Shown: piece by piece, positions 45,840 through 54,950 of the stretch
Numbering within the stretch: the stretch's first letter is position 1
Layout: each line of letters opens with the position of its first letter
From: Sulfuricurvum sp. 17-40-25
GTDB lineage: Bacteria > Campylobacterota > Campylobacteria > Campylobacterales > Sulfurimonadaceae
DNA: 64,000 nucleotides
NCBI GenBank assembly: GCA_002282015.1
Contig: NCIJ01000015.1
Span: 1-64,000 of the forward strand
Reading direction: 5' to 3'
The notes under the pieces: generated by a model
Told to the model about the DNA's origin: nothing
Database searches by the model: none
What the model saw: the letters and a program-made list of their open reading frames with translations, nothing else
Program-made: the position numbers and the translations under genes

Positions 45840-46975
45840 AGGCGTACACTACTGGGAATATTCACGACACGTTCTTCCAGAAAAAGGGAATTTTCGAGAT
45901 TATCGCACTGGCACGCTTTAAACATTTCGAGTTTGTTCATCAACGCCCATATCGGACGGGTCATAACCCCATTGGTGTTAGTATAGTCCAGAAATTCGTC
46001 ACGCGCTTGCATATTATCCAAAAGGATGGTATTAAGCCAATAGTTTGATTTAGCATTTAGTGGCTCTTCAACAAAACGGATGTTTTGGGACATAAAAAAC
46101 TCTTTATATTCAGCAGCCACTATCCGTTTGTTTTCCAAGAATCTTTCCAGTTGCTCCAGCTGAGCACAAAGAAGAGCTGCATTGAGATTCGGGAGACGAT
46201 AGTTGTAACCAATCTCATCATGCACGTATTCCCATTTATGAGGAACTTTGGCAGTAGTTGTTATATGCTTGGCCCGCTTTGCCAAAAGCTCATCATCCGT
46301 GACGATGATTCCGCCTCCGCCGCTCGTGATGATCTTATTCCCATTGAAGCTGAATGCCCCTACGCATCCGAATGTGCCGGTATGTTTGCCCTTGTAATAG
46401 CTTCCAAGAGATTCTGCCGCATCTTCGACCAAAGCAATATGCCATTCATCGCAGATTTTTTTGAGTTCATCTATTCTGCACGGATGCCCGAATGTATGCA
46501 TCGGCACGCACGCTTTGATCGTCTTTCCGGTCGTGCCGTTGAGACATTTTTCATCCGTTAGTACGCAATGTTTTTCCAAGAAGTCTCTAACAGCTTTGGG
46601 GCTTAGTCCCATCGTATCGAGATCAACATCCAAAAAAATGGGCTTAGCCCCGATGTAGCTTATAGCATTGCAGGTCGCGATAAAGGTAAGCGGTTGTGTT
46701 ATTACTTCATCATCACGTTCTACCCCTGCTAAAATCAGAGAGATATGTAATGCAGCCGTTCCATTAACCGTTGCAATAGCATATTTAGCTCCAACAGTAC
46801 GGGCAAACTCGGTTTCAAATTGATCGACAAACTTACCCACGCTCGAGACAAAGGTACTGTCGATACACTCATTCAAGTATTTTTTTTCATTCCCGACAAA
46901 CCGTGGTTCGTGTAGAGGAATAAATGCTTCTGTTTGGTAAAGATTTTGGATAAACTTTACAGTTTCGGTAACCAT
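45836..46975 (-). CDS. legC: LegC-family aminotransferase
   Basis: 379 residues, PLP transaminase that aminates C4 of a 4-keto-6-deoxy-hexosamine nucleotide. FIPLHEPRFVGNEKKYL is the N-terminal signature of the LegC group. VNGTAALHISLILAGV, EDAAESLGSYYKG and FSFNGNKIITSGGGG (PLP lysine) are conserved. The open frame extends to 47020, but ATG at 46975, with GGAAG seven bases upstream and one base after the legB stop, is clearly the better start. Confidence 0.9.
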   Translation of the reverse strand: MVTETVKFIQNLYQTEAFIPLHEPRFVGNEKKYLNECIDSTFVSSVGKFVDQFETEFARTVGAKYAIATVNGTAALHISLILAGVERDDEVITQPLTFIATCNAISYIGAKPIFLDVDLDTMGLSPKAVRDFLEKHCVLTDEKCLNGTTGKTIKACVPMHTFGHPCRIDELKKICDEWHIALVEDAAESLGSYYKGKHTGTFGCVGAFSFNGNKIITSGGGGIIVTDDELLAKRAKHITTTAKVPHKWEYVHDEIGYNYRLPNLNAALLCAQLEQLERFLENKRIVAAEYKEFFMSQNIRFVEEPLNAKSNYWLNTILLDNMQARDEFLDYTNTNGVMTRPIWALMNKLEMFKACQCDNLENSLFLEERVVNIPSSVRL

Positions 46976-46976
46976 A

Positions 46977-48164
46977 CTACATCTTCCCATCAAGATATTT
47001 TCCGGTCTCTTTATGACCAAAATCAGGAATCATTTCAAAAAACAACTCGACAATCTGATCTTTGCTCCACTTCCGTGCTACTTTCATTTCATTAATCGTT
47101 TCAGTAAAGTGCTGCAGTTTCGATTCATCATATATTGGGTCATTTTTGATAACACCAAGATTGTCAAATCGCTGCATATCCAGTGTTTCATTCTCTGTAA
47201 AAAATTCTTCAAAATCTTTTTCACCCGTAGTATCGCTGGGAGTAAAAAGACATGGCCATTGACCCTGATCGGGTAATGTTTCTACTAAAGCTCTTGCTTC
47301 ATCTTCGCTTGTGCATAAATAAGGTTTGAATCCTAACGTTTTCAAATATTTGATGGCAATATCCGAAAATGTACTTAGATGAAGCGTTTCACTGAGTTTT
47401 GGAAAAAAAACATCTCTATTTTCGCCGAAAATACAGGACATCAAACATAGTTCTCCGGATTCTTTGGGTGTAACAAAATAGCGCTTGATATCATTGGGGG
47501 CAACGATAGGCTGACGTTTTTGAATTCTCTGATTAAAGCCATGTAGTAATGACCCGTCGCTAAAAGCGACATTGGCAAAACGGGCGGTTGAAATAGAGAT
47601 CTCACGGCTACGACGCATCAAAAACATTTCCATAATCCGTTTGCTGGCTCCCATCATATTGACAGGATTGGCTGCTTTATCGGTGGAAACACAAAAGTAT
47701 TTTTTTGTCCCTTTTAGAATTGACTGTTGCAGTGTCTTATCGGTATTAAAAATATTGACATCACACATCCGCATCAGCGTAAAGGGATCTTTTTCGCTGC
47801 GAACATGCTTGAGTGCCGATAGATTCAAAACGTAATCGTAGTGTCCGTCTGCCTCAATAAAAGCATCGTATTCAATCGAACCAATGTCCAATGCAAAGGT
47901 TTGAAAATCTCCGTCAATGTATCCGTATGAACTGCGAATATCCCGTACCAATTCGACCATATTGTTTTCACTGATGTCAACTATATGAAGTTTTTGAGGG
48001 TTACGTTTGAAGATCTCTTTGGTTACGGCTTGTCCGATTGAACCGGCACCTCCGATTACGAGGAAAGTGGATGAAGAAACAACTTTGAGTAACTCTACTT
48101 CATGAGAATCAATATCTTCTCCAAAAAGTTCTTTTTCTCGACCAATTAGAGATAATATATTCAC
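46977..48164 (-). CDS. legB: LegB-like NDP-sugar 4,6-dehydratase
   Basis: 395 residues, PglF/CapD-type SDR without membrane helices. FLVIGGAGSIGQAVTKEIF binds NAD. SVDK-type catalytic segment: VSTDKAANPVNMMGASKRIME. It makes a 4-keto-6-deoxy-HexNAc nucleotide, which the following LegC would aminate. The C-terminal extension (about 280-395) with TSEDEARALVETLPDQGQWP is usual for LegB. It overlaps the metK stop by four bases. Confidence 0.87.
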   Translation of the reverse strand: MNILSLIGREKELFGEDIDSHEVELLKVVSSSTFLVIGGAGSIGQAVTKEIFKRNPQKLHIVDISENNMVELVRDIRSSYGYIDGDFQTFALDIGSIEYDAFIEADGHYDYVLNLSALKHVRSEKDPFTLMRMCDVNIFNTDKTLQQSILKGTKKYFCVSTDKAANPVNMMGASKRIMEMFLMRRSREISISTARFANVAFSDGSLLHGFNQRIQKRQPIVAPNDIKRYFVTPKESGELCLMSCIFGENRDVFFPKLSETLHLSTFSDIAIKYLKTLGFKPYLCTSEDEARALVETLPDQGQWPCLFTPSDTTGEKDFEEFFTENETLDMQRFDNLGVIKNDPIYDESKLQHFTETINEMKVARKWSKDQIVELFFEMIPDFGHKETGKYLDGKM

Positions 48165-49363
48165 CCAAGTAGCCTTGTGAATTTATCAAGTTCATCTAAT
48201 TTTTCCCACGGGTAATCACTCTGCCCCACTTGTCCACGACTGGCAACATCAGCATATAAAAAAGTCTCTTCACTTGGATGATCAAGATCAAATTTACGAG
48301 TAATCCAGTTAGGGGTTAAAGAAAAATTATCCATCACAAACTGGGAGAGGATATCATCATTAAGACCCTCGATTGAAGTACCATAAGTATCTACAGCAAT
48401 AGAGGTGGGTTTGGAAACTCCGATTGCGTAGGATATCTGTACGACACATTTTTTGGCCAGTTCTGCTGCTACGATATGTTTGGCGATCCATCGGGCTGCA
48501 TACAATCCAGATCGGTCAACTTTTGTGTAGTCTTTTGAGCTTTGTGCACCTCCGCCGATAGGAGAGTAGCCGCCAAAACTGTCCACGATGAGTTTGCGTC
48601 CGGTCAGACCGCTGTCGTGTAGACTGGAGTGCGAAACGTATTTACCGGTCGGATTAATATGGATGATACATGTCTTTGGATCAAACAGATTGGTAGGTAA
48701 TCCAGTATCGAGGATCAGCTCCATGATCAGTTCACGTACCTGGTCAATGTTCATGGTATGAACGCATGGTGCAGAGACAACGATCGTATGGATATGTTGT
48801 GGGTTACAGTTTTCAAAGTTGTCTTTGACACCATAATCCATAGTGACTTGTGTTTTGATATCAACGCCGAGTTTATGTGGATGAGCTAATGCATAGTGAT
48901 AGACTTTTTCCATAAGCATACGGGCATAGGTGATAGCGCTTGGCATGTAGTTGGCAGTTTCGCAGTCAGCATAACCAAACATAATTCCCTGATCTCCTGC
49001 ACCAGTTTCTCCATCGTCTTGGTCGACACCTTGATTGATATCAGCGCTTTGGCGGTTTAGTAGAACTTGCAGTTCAACATCATCAGGATGCAGGCACTCC
49101 TCCCGAGTAAAATTTGGATTGCCGTCATAACCGATTTTTTTGAGTGCATCGATAACTATTTGTTTGTAGCCTTCAATACTAAGCTCAGTAGCGGACGTCA
49201 CTTCTCCTCCGATGACAACATGTTTACCGGCCACAAATACTTCACTGGCAACACGGCTTTTTGAGTCGCCGATGATAAGGCGATCCACTATACTGTCTGC
49301 AATAATATCGGCACATTTATCGGGATGGCCTGGACTGACCGCTTCGCTGGTAAAAAGGTACAC
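48161..49363 (-). CDS. metK: S-adenosylmethionine synthase
   Basis: 400 residues. Makes SAM from methionine and ATP. SEAVSPGHPDKCADIIADS, GAGDQGIMFGYA, the GGGAQSSKDYTKVDRSGLYAAR loop and a C-terminal DLDHPSEETFLYADVA are diagnostic. Start is GTG with AAGGA eight bases upstream. A housekeeping gene placed as the first member of the minus-strand glycan array and coupled to legB by a four-base overlap; it may tie expression of the array to a constitutive promoter and supply SAM for its methyltransferases. Confidence 0.96.
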   Translation of the reverse strand: MYLFTSEAVSPGHPDKCADIIADSIVDRLIIGDSKSRVASEVFVAGKHVVIGGEVTSATELSIEGYKQIVIDALKKIGYDGNPNFTREECLHPDDVELQVLLNRQSADINQGVDQDDGETGAGDQGIMFGYADCETANYMPSAITYARMLMEKVYHYALAHPHKLGVDIKTQVTMDYGVKDNFENCNPQHIHTIVVSAPCVHTMNIDQVRELIMELILDTGLPTNLFDPKTCIIHINPTGKYVSHSSLHDSGLTGRKLIVDSFGGYSPIGGGAQSSKDYTKVDRSGLYAARWIAKHIVAAELAKKCVVQISYAIGVSKPTSIAVDTYGTSIEGLNDDILSQFVMDNFSLTPNWITRKFDLDHPSEETFLYADVASRGQVGQSDYPWEKLDELDKFTRLLG

Positions 49364-49410
49364 TATTACTGTCCTTGCAGGTAAATTTTATTAAAAATTA
49401 ATGTTAATCG

Positions 49411-49416
49411 ATTATA
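49411..49416 (-). promoter_or_regulatory. -10 element upstream of metK and the glycan array
   Basis: TATAAT on the minus strand in TTTTGTATAATCG, 47 bases before the GTG start of metK, behind a T-rich stretch. It is the only clear promoter seen at the head of the roughly 35-kb co-directional array. Confidence 0.6.
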
Positions 49417-49424
49417 CAAAAGAG

Positions 49425-51062
49425 TTAATTAAATGGCTCTTTTGTTTCTGTCATATTGATACTCTTATAGAGCGCTTTTGAAAAATTTCGAGTAAGATGG
49501 GTGATATTCATAAAAATCGCCGTCATATGCTTGGAGATTTTATAGTTGGCGATCATGTCATTTAAAATACCGATACTGTTTTTATAGCTTGTATCGAGTT
49601 TGGTAAAGAGTTTTTCGAGTTCATCTTTGGCTTGAGCATCTCCGTTAAGCCAGTTGTTGTAGGCCATACAAATAGCGAGTATTTGATAGCGAAGTTCATG
49701 ATAGAAAGCGGCCATCTCCAACGTATCGGATTCGGAAAGCATGGTGATATCTTCAGTAAGGTCTTTGATGTATTTGGAAGCGGCAATTAGCTGTGTGGCC
49801 ATGCTAAGTGTTTGATCGAACTCTTCGCGTACATTTGGGAGCTGAATAACCGCGGATAGGGAGGAAGCATATTCTAAAATATCACCCTGCAGACGCTGAA
49901 GTTCATGATAGAGAGTAGTATAGGGAACATCGATGGGTGTTTCGTATGTCTCGAGAAGTTTTGAAATAGATGCATGGTGTTTTAGCCCTTCAGCAGGGGG
50001 AATTTTAATAGCCCATACGGCAAAAGCACATACTTGGCTCCCTAAATGAACCACTTCTTTACGAAGGGCTTCATGTGCGAGTGCCGGAATACTTTGAGAA
50101 ACGTTATGAATATAGAGGGTTGGTGTTGGATTGGGGGTATCAAAATGTTTCATGAGCCATGTGCTAAGAGGGGTTATCATAGGGTACCAGATGATGACTC
50201 CTGTGACATTAAACAGGGTATGAAAGAGGGCAAGGGCTTCGACGCTTTCATGCAGACCTGTATATTTTATCAGCCACAACATAGGGGTCAATAAAATGAA
50301 GGCCACCACTCCAGTGCTGAAATTAAAGAGCAGATGGGCAACTGCAGAGCGTTTTTTATCAGCAGAACCTCCAAGTGCACCGATTAGGACAGTAGCCGTT
50401 GTGCCGATATTAGCACCGATTACTAGTGCTGCAGATTGTTCAAACGATAAAACACCGGTAAAAAGTGCACTTTGAGCGATGGCGATGGACGCTGAACTGC
50501 TTTGAATAATGGCGGTTAAAATAATCCCTGTTATCACGAAAACAAAAATATTATAGTGTTGAAGTGTTTCAATGTTGATGGTTGAGGAGAGTGCAGTAAA
50601 ACTCTCTTTTAATCCCTCAATCCCTAAAAATATGAGGCCAAAACCGGCAATAGCTCCAAAGGTATGACGGCTTTTCCCCTCACCTGCCAGTACGCTTCCG
50701 ATTCCCCCAAAGCCAATCATGAACATGGCAATGATCTTGATATTGAACTTAAAACCAATGAGGGCGATGATCCATCCCGTAGCCGTTGTCCCAATATTGG
50801 ATCCAAAAATAATACCGATACCGCTTTGCAAAGTCATAATCCCAGCTCCAATAAGCGAGAGTGCCATGAGTGTGACTGCTGAAGAGCTTTGCAGCAAGGT
50901 TGTAGCAACACCACCAGTTAAGAGAGCTTTAGCGTTGGTGTTGGTCGAGATTTTGACCCATCGCTTAAAGGCGGAACCGGCTGCTTTTTTGAGTGAATCT
51001 TCCAAATAGAGCATTCCAAACAAAAAAAGACCCAGCGCTGAAAATGCTTCGATATAAATCAT
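49425..51062 (-). CDS. Na+/phosphate symporter (NptA/YjbB family) with PhoU-like domain
   Basis: About 545 residues. Eight or so helices with the two inverted QSSSA repeats (TTLLQSSSAVTLMALSLIGAG and AIIQSSSASIAIAQSALF) and two GANIGTT/GSNIGTT motifs, the hallmark of Na/Pi cotransporters. The C-terminal part (about 350-545) is helical and PhoU-like. The open frame extends to 51425, but that part overlaps the divergent methyltransferase gene and is not protein-like, so ATG at 51062 is the start. Confidence 0.9.
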   Translation of the reverse strand: MIYIEAFSALGLFLFGMLYLEDSLKKAAGSAFKRWVKISTNTNAKALLTGGVATTLLQSSSAVTLMALSLIGAGIMTLQSGIGIIFGSNIGTTATGWIIALIGFKFNIKIIAMFMIGFGGIGSVLAGEGKSRHTFGAIAGFGLIFLGIEGLKESFTALSSTINIETLQHYNIFVFVITGIILTAIIQSSSASIAIAQSALFTGVLSFEQSAALVIGANIGTTATVLIGALGGSADKKRSAVAHLLFNFSTGVVAFILLTPMLWLIKYTGLHESVEALALFHTLFNVTGVIIWYPMITPLSTWLMKHFDTPNPTPTLYIHNVSQSIPALAHEALRKEVVHLGSQVCAFAVWAIKIPPAEGLKHHASISKLLETYETPIDVPYTTLYHELQRLQGDILEYASSLSAVIQLPNVREEFDQTLSMATQLIAASKYIKDLTEDITMLSESDTLEMAAFYHELRYQILAICMAYNNWLNGDAQAKDELEKLFTKLDTSYKNSIGILNDMIANYKISKHMTAIFMNITHLTRNFSKALYKSINMTETKEPFN

Positions 51063-51134
51063 CAAGACTAAAAACCCTATATACGTATTTGTATGATAAT
51101 AACGTATAATTGTGAAAAAAGAGGGTAAAAAGCG

Positions 51135-51716
51135 ATGAGCCGCGTTGATAATACTACTTTTTATCATGCGTCGATTGCCGAATATGGATTGGATGCGCGA
51201 GGGGTTCATTGGCATTCTCATCATGCGCAAGAAATCCGGTTTAAGCAGTTGTTGGCACTTTTGCCATCGGATGCAAAAGAGATTGTGGATGCGGGATGCG
51301 GCTTTGGAGACCTGTATTGGTATATGAGCGATCAGCAAAGAGCATCCATTGAGTATATTGGTCTGGATGCGCTTGAGGTGATGGTAAGTGAAGCGAAGAT
51401 ACGAACAGCGAAAATAATATATCAATGTGACATACTCAATGACACGTTAGTGCAAGGGGATTTTTACCTTTGCAGCGGTGCGCTGAATATTTTGACTCGC
51501 TATGAAGCCCATCGGTTTATACGGCGCTGTTTTGATGCATCCAATAGAGGCATTATTTTTAATTTTTTAGAGGGGGAAGATACCTCGCTAACCTATAATT
51601 ATTTACAAAAAACGCAAATTGAAGCACTGGGGAATCATTTGGGTGCACGTATGGCGTTTCGAACAGGGTATTACAAAGAGGATTGTACTGTCGCGTTTTA
51701 CAAGGATATTGGCTGA
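51135..51716 (+). CDS. Class I SAM-dependent methyltransferase
   Basis: 193 residues. Motif I is EIVDAGCGFGDLYWYM, with an acidic residue in YIGLDAL and LCSGALNIL at the motif II position. Small and soluble; the substrate is unknown. It overlaps the asnB start by one base (TGATG), so the two are translationally coupled, suggesting a shared role in modifying an amino acid or small metabolite. Confidence 0.8.
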   Translation: MSRVDNTTFYHASIAEYGLDARGVHWHSHHAQEIRFKQLLALLPSDAKEIVDAGCGFGDLYWYMSDQQRASIEYIGLDALEVMVSEAKIRTAKIIYQCDILNDTLVQGDFYLCSGALNILTRYEAHRFIRRCFDASNRGIIFNFLEGEDTSLTYNYLQKTQIEALGNHLGARMAFRTGYYKEDCTVAFYKDIG

Positions 51717-53521
51717 TGTGCGGTGTTTTTGGAATTGTGGGGGAATACTCACCAGCTAAAGCGCGTGAGGCTTTGGCAACCTTAGGTCATCGTGGAAAAG
51801 ACCACTGCGGTATTGTAGAAAAACAGGGGCTTTTTTTGGCGCACCAGCGCCTCTCGATTACGGATACGCATGAGCGCTCGCATCAACCTATGCGTCACAA
51901 AGAACTCCTTCTGAGCTTTAACGGAGAGATTTACAACCATCGGCAGTTACGTGCACAGCTTGAAATCTTTTCTTGGCAAACGCACAGTGACGCTGAGGTA
52001 ATCTTGGCGGCCTATGAACGATGGGGTATTGATTGCATCCAGCGTTTTGAGGGAATGTTTGCGTTTGCTCTTGTTGATGGCGAAAAAACGTATTTAGTGC
52101 GTGATCGGTTTGGTAAAAAGCCGATGTTTTATCATCAAAGCAAAGATTCTTTTATCTTTGCATCAGAGATCAAAGCGATTAAGCCTTTTTTATCAACCGT
52201 TGCTATGAATGAAGATGCGATGCGCTCGTATCTTAGCTTCTTAGCTCCTGCGCCACCTCATACATTTTATCAGGGAATTGAGAAACTCGAATCGGGGGAA
52301 TGGCTTTGTTTTGAAAAAGGGGTTGTTAGGAAGCATCGTTATTATGATATCTTGGATACTCCATCGTCTAAAATAACCACTTATAATGAGGCATTTGAGA
52401 ATATTGAGCGAGAACTTCACCGATCCATTGCGATGCGATTGGAATCGAGGCAGTCCACTGTGGCATTACTCTCAGGGGGAATTGACAGTGCATTGATCTG
52501 TGCCATTTCGGCTCAGCAAGGACAAAAGCTGCCAACATTTACGCTTGGATATGATGAATACAGTGGCTACGATGAGCGTGCTAATGCAAACCAAAGTGCA
52601 AAAGAACTAGGGCTTGAACATACGGAAGTCGTGATTGGACGTCATGATTTTATCGATCATTTGGACAAGGTGCTTGATCATATGGATGAACCGCTAAACG
52701 ATCCTGCGGCAGTGCCTCTGTATTTGTTGTTTGAAGCAATCGCTAAAGAGGGGCATAAAGTCGTGCTAAGCGGTGAAGGATCGGATGAACTTTTTTTAGG
52801 GTATCGGCAATATTTTGAGTATCTGGATATTGAAAAAGCGGCATCATTGCACCATAAAAATTGGCTCAAAAAATACTTTCATAGCAATTTTTCTATGAAC
52901 CGAGAGTGGGAGTGGTATAAGCGTATTTTTGATGATACGCTGTTGTTTCGATCATCGGGAGAAAAGTTTACCGATTTACAGCAAAATCTTTTATTGCGAC
53001 ACAATGTTCGGGATAATGAATCGTTACGTTTTTTACAAGGCTATAGAACTGAGTTTGAAAGAAGTGGACATACACATCCAGCACAGTGGTACAGTGCCAT
53101 TGATCTAAAATTGTTTGTGGGTGAACATTTCCTTACCAAGCTGGATCGGGTATCCATGGCACATACACTCGAAGCGCGCACCCCATTTTTGGATCATACT
53201 TTGGCAGAAAAAGTCTTTACAATCTCTCCTGAGCTACGCATTGGAGAGGGTGGGACAAAATACCTGCTCAAGCAAGTGGGAAAAAAATACCTCAGTGATA
53301 CGATTTTAAACCGTAAGAAAAAAGGATTTGCCAATCCGTACATGGAGTGGCTGATCGCATCGGGAAAAATTGATTTAATAACTGAGGTCAATAACAAAAC
53401 GGGGCTGTTTCAACCCGATGAGGTTGAAAAATACATTCAACTGGCGCGTAGAGGTAAATTTAAGCAGCATGTATGGGGATTATACGTATTAAGTCACTGG
53501 ATAAATAGGGAACTGCTCTAG
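51716..53521 (+). CDS. asnB: Asparagine synthetase (glutamine-hydrolysing)
   Basis: 601 residues. N-terminal class II glutaminase with nucleophile Cys2 (MCGVFGIVG), the FNGEIYNH loop and a complete C-terminal synthetase domain with the ATP pyrophosphatase motif SGGIDSAL. GEGSDELFLGY and LEARTPFLDH also match. Start is ATG at 51716, which places Cys at position 2 as the mechanism requires; longer frames starting at 51683 are wrong. AsnB-type enzymes in glycan settings can also amidate sugar acids, but with the coupled methyltransferase the simple assignment is preferred. Confidence 0.92.
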   Translation: MCGVFGIVGEYSPAKAREALATLGHRGKDHCGIVEKQGLFLAHQRLSITDTHERSHQPMRHKELLLSFNGEIYNHRQLRAQLEIFSWQTHSDAEVILAAYERWGIDCIQRFEGMFAFALVDGEKTYLVRDRFGKKPMFYHQSKDSFIFASEIKAIKPFLSTVAMNEDAMRSYLSFLAPAPPHTFYQGIEKLESGEWLCFEKGVVRKHRYYDILDTPSSKITTYNEAFENIERELHRSIAMRLESRQSTVALLSGGIDSALICAISAQQGQKLPTFTLGYDEYSGYDERANANQSAKELGLEHTEVVIGRHDFIDHLDKVLDHMDEPLNDPAAVPLYLLFEAIAKEGHKVVLSGEGSDELFLGYRQYFEYLDIEKAASLHHKNWLKKYFHSNFSMNREWEWYKRIFDDTLLFRSSGEKFTDLQQNLLLRHNVRDNESLRFLQGYRTEFERSGHTHPAQWYSAIDLKLFVGEHFLTKLDRVSMAHTLEARTPFLDHTLAEKVFTISPELRIGEGGTKYLLKQVGKKYLSDTILNRKKKGFANPYMEWLIASGKIDLITEVNNKTGLFQPDEVEKYIQLARRGKFKQHVWGLYVLSHWINRELL

Positions 53522-53531
53522 GGAATGGGTA

Positions 53532-54032
53532 TTATTTTTTAGTACCCTCTATGATAAGAGCTAATTCGAGCGTCCCGCTGATGTAGTTGGCAAAAAAGCT
53601 CATGACTCCTTCATCACTTTCATCAAAATCTCCATTGTACTTGTTTAACAGTTGAATCACACCGACAACATTTTGTTTGGAATTAAAGATAGGAACCGTC
53701 AAAATATTACGGGTCACAAACCCACTTTTTTCATCGATTTTAGATAAAAATCGCTTATCTTCATAAGGGTTATTGACAATAACGGATTGTTCCGTGGTTG
53801 CAGTGACACCTACAATACCGGAGCTCATGTCTATAGCGATACGCCCGATTCCATCACTGAGTTTTGTCCAAAGCATATTACTGTCGTGATCGACAATAAA
53901 AATAGAGCATCGTTCCGTGTTAATAATAGCTTTTGCTTCTTCGGAGATGGCAGGAAGAGTATCGTCAATGTTATCAAACTGCGCTAATTGCTTTCCAAAT
54001 ACGGCTATGCGCTGATAGATTTCAATTCCCAT
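53532..54032 (-). CDS. GAF-domain protein
   Basis: About 166 residues comprising one GAF domain: AKAIINTERCSIFIVDH, GIVGVTATTEQSVIVNNPYEDKRF and LTVPIFNSKQNVVGVIQLLNK. Such stand-alone domains bind small ligands or redox cofactors, or act as partners of cyclases and kinases. ATG at 54032 is preferred (AAGGAA five bases upstream) over a longer frame from 54068. It overlaps the end of its upstream paralogue by 11 bases. Confidence 0.82.
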   Translation of the reverse strand: MGIEIYQRIAVFGKQLAQFDNIDDTLPAISEEAKAIINTERCSIFIVDHDSNMLWTKLSDGIGRIAIDMSSGIVGVTATTEQSVIVNNPYEDKRFLSKIDEKSGFVTRNILTVPIFNSKQNVVGVIQLLNKYNGDFDESDEGVMSFFANYISGTLELALIIEGTKK

Positions 54033-54567
54033 AGGTTTCCTTTTTGAGCAAAGATCCCTGACGGTCAAAAGAGAGTGCTAGTTCGAGATAGGTGCTGATA
54101 TAGTGTGCGAAAAAAATCATAAATTTGGAGTCTTCAGGGCTGAAACCATCGGGTTTATTGAGCAATTGAAATACACCAATAATACGACGCTGCGAATCAA
54201 AAATAGGGATGGACGCGATGTTGTTCGTGATAAATCCGGTTTTGTCATCAATGGCATGGTGAAAATGCTCATCATTGTAGGGGTCATTAATCAGTAGAGG
54301 CTTGCTCTCTTTAATTGTTTGCCCAGCAATACCATCACTTTCATGAATCGTAATGGTGTCAGTTCCATCGGCAAGCGTCGTCCAAAGAGTTTTAGCAACA
54401 GGATTGCGGATAAAAATTGAACAGCGTTCCGCGCCGCTTACTTGTTTTGCGTATTGGGAAATTAACGGAAGCCCCTCTAGTAAAGTGGGGTGAGACAAAA
54501 GTGCGCGCCCAAAATCAGCTAGTTTACTAAACGTCGGATTAGAATCCATGTGTTCTCCTATAATCAA
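54022..54567 (-). CDS. GAF-domain protein (paralogue)
   Basis: 181 residues, one GAF domain with the same layout as its downstream neighbour: GAERCSIFIRNP, GIAGQTIKESKPLLINDPYNDEHF and SIPIFDSQRRIIGVFQLLNK. Clearly a tandem duplicate with diverged ends. Start is ATG at 54567 with AGGAGA a few bases upstream. No effector domain is attached. Confidence 0.82.
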   Translation of the reverse strand: MIIGEHMDSNPTFSKLADFGRALLSHPTLLEGLPLISQYAKQVSGAERCSIFIRNPVAKTLWTTLADGTDTITIHESDGIAGQTIKESKPLLINDPYNDEHFHHAIDDKTGFITNNIASIPIFDSQRRIIGVFQLLNKPDGFSPEDSKFMIFFAHYISTYLELALSFDRQGSLLKKETYGN

Positions 54568-54652
54568 AGTTAATATATAATAATAGAGAATAATACTAAC
54601 ATTGGAAACCTAAAAGTTGACTCAAACAAGAAAAATGCTAACAAAGGAAGAT

Positions 54653-54676
54653 AAAACCTCAAGAAGAGGAGGTTTT
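54653..54676 (-). terminator. Terminator-like hairpin after the DUF465 gene
   Basis: AAAACCTC and GAGGTTTT form 8-bp arms with an 8-base loop just beyond the stop of the DUF465 gene on the minus strand, ending in TTTT. The remainder of 54568-54683 shows no gene. Confidence 0.45.
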
Positions 54677-54683
54677 GAGAGGC

Positions 54684-54911
54684 TTAAAGGTTGTGCGTCT
54701 TTTTGTAATCGACGATCATTGCGTATGCTTCGTCTTTAAGCAATAATTTTTCTTTTTTGAGACCTTCCAGCTCTACGTCTGTCATTGGGGTGTCACCATT
54801 TTCAGCTTTAGTGATCTGGTCATCAAGTGTGTTGTGCTTGTCGAAAATCTTCAAAAAATGAGCGTTTGCTGCATTGTTTTCTTTCATAATATCACGGTAT
54901 TCATGTAACAT
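54684..54911 (-). CDS. DUF465 (YdcH-like) small protein
   Basis: 75 residues: LHEYRDIMKENNAANAHFLKIFDKHNTLDDQI, an acidic turn, then LEGLKKEKLLLKDEAYAMI. This helical-hairpin family is widespread in proteobacteria and of unknown function. Start ATG at 54911 with AAGGAAA in front. It lies alone between the GAF pair and the broken dcd gene. Confidence 0.85.
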   Translation of the reverse strand: MLHEYRDIMKENNAANAHFLKIFDKHNTLDDQITKAENGDTPMTDVELEGLKKEKLLLKDEAYAMIVDYKKTHNL

Positions 54912-54950
54912 GGCTTTTCCTTAAGGGATGGATTTTTGGAATTTTACCAT

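Noticed and set aside
46085-46561. 158-codon plus-strand frame inside legC
   Set aside because: Antisense shadow of a strongly conserved transaminase gene.
38690-48164. Naming the sugar product legionaminic acid
   Set aside because: Several Leg-type genes are present but LegG is missing and the terminal synthetase is SpsF-like, so the product is left open.
51063-51425. Upstream extension of the phosphate symporter frame
   Set aside because: Overlaps the divergent methyltransferase gene and is not protein-like; the transporter fold begins at 51062.
51683-51715. Longer N-terminus for asparagine synthetase
   Set aside because: The class II glutaminase needs cysteine at position 2, which fixes the start at 51716.
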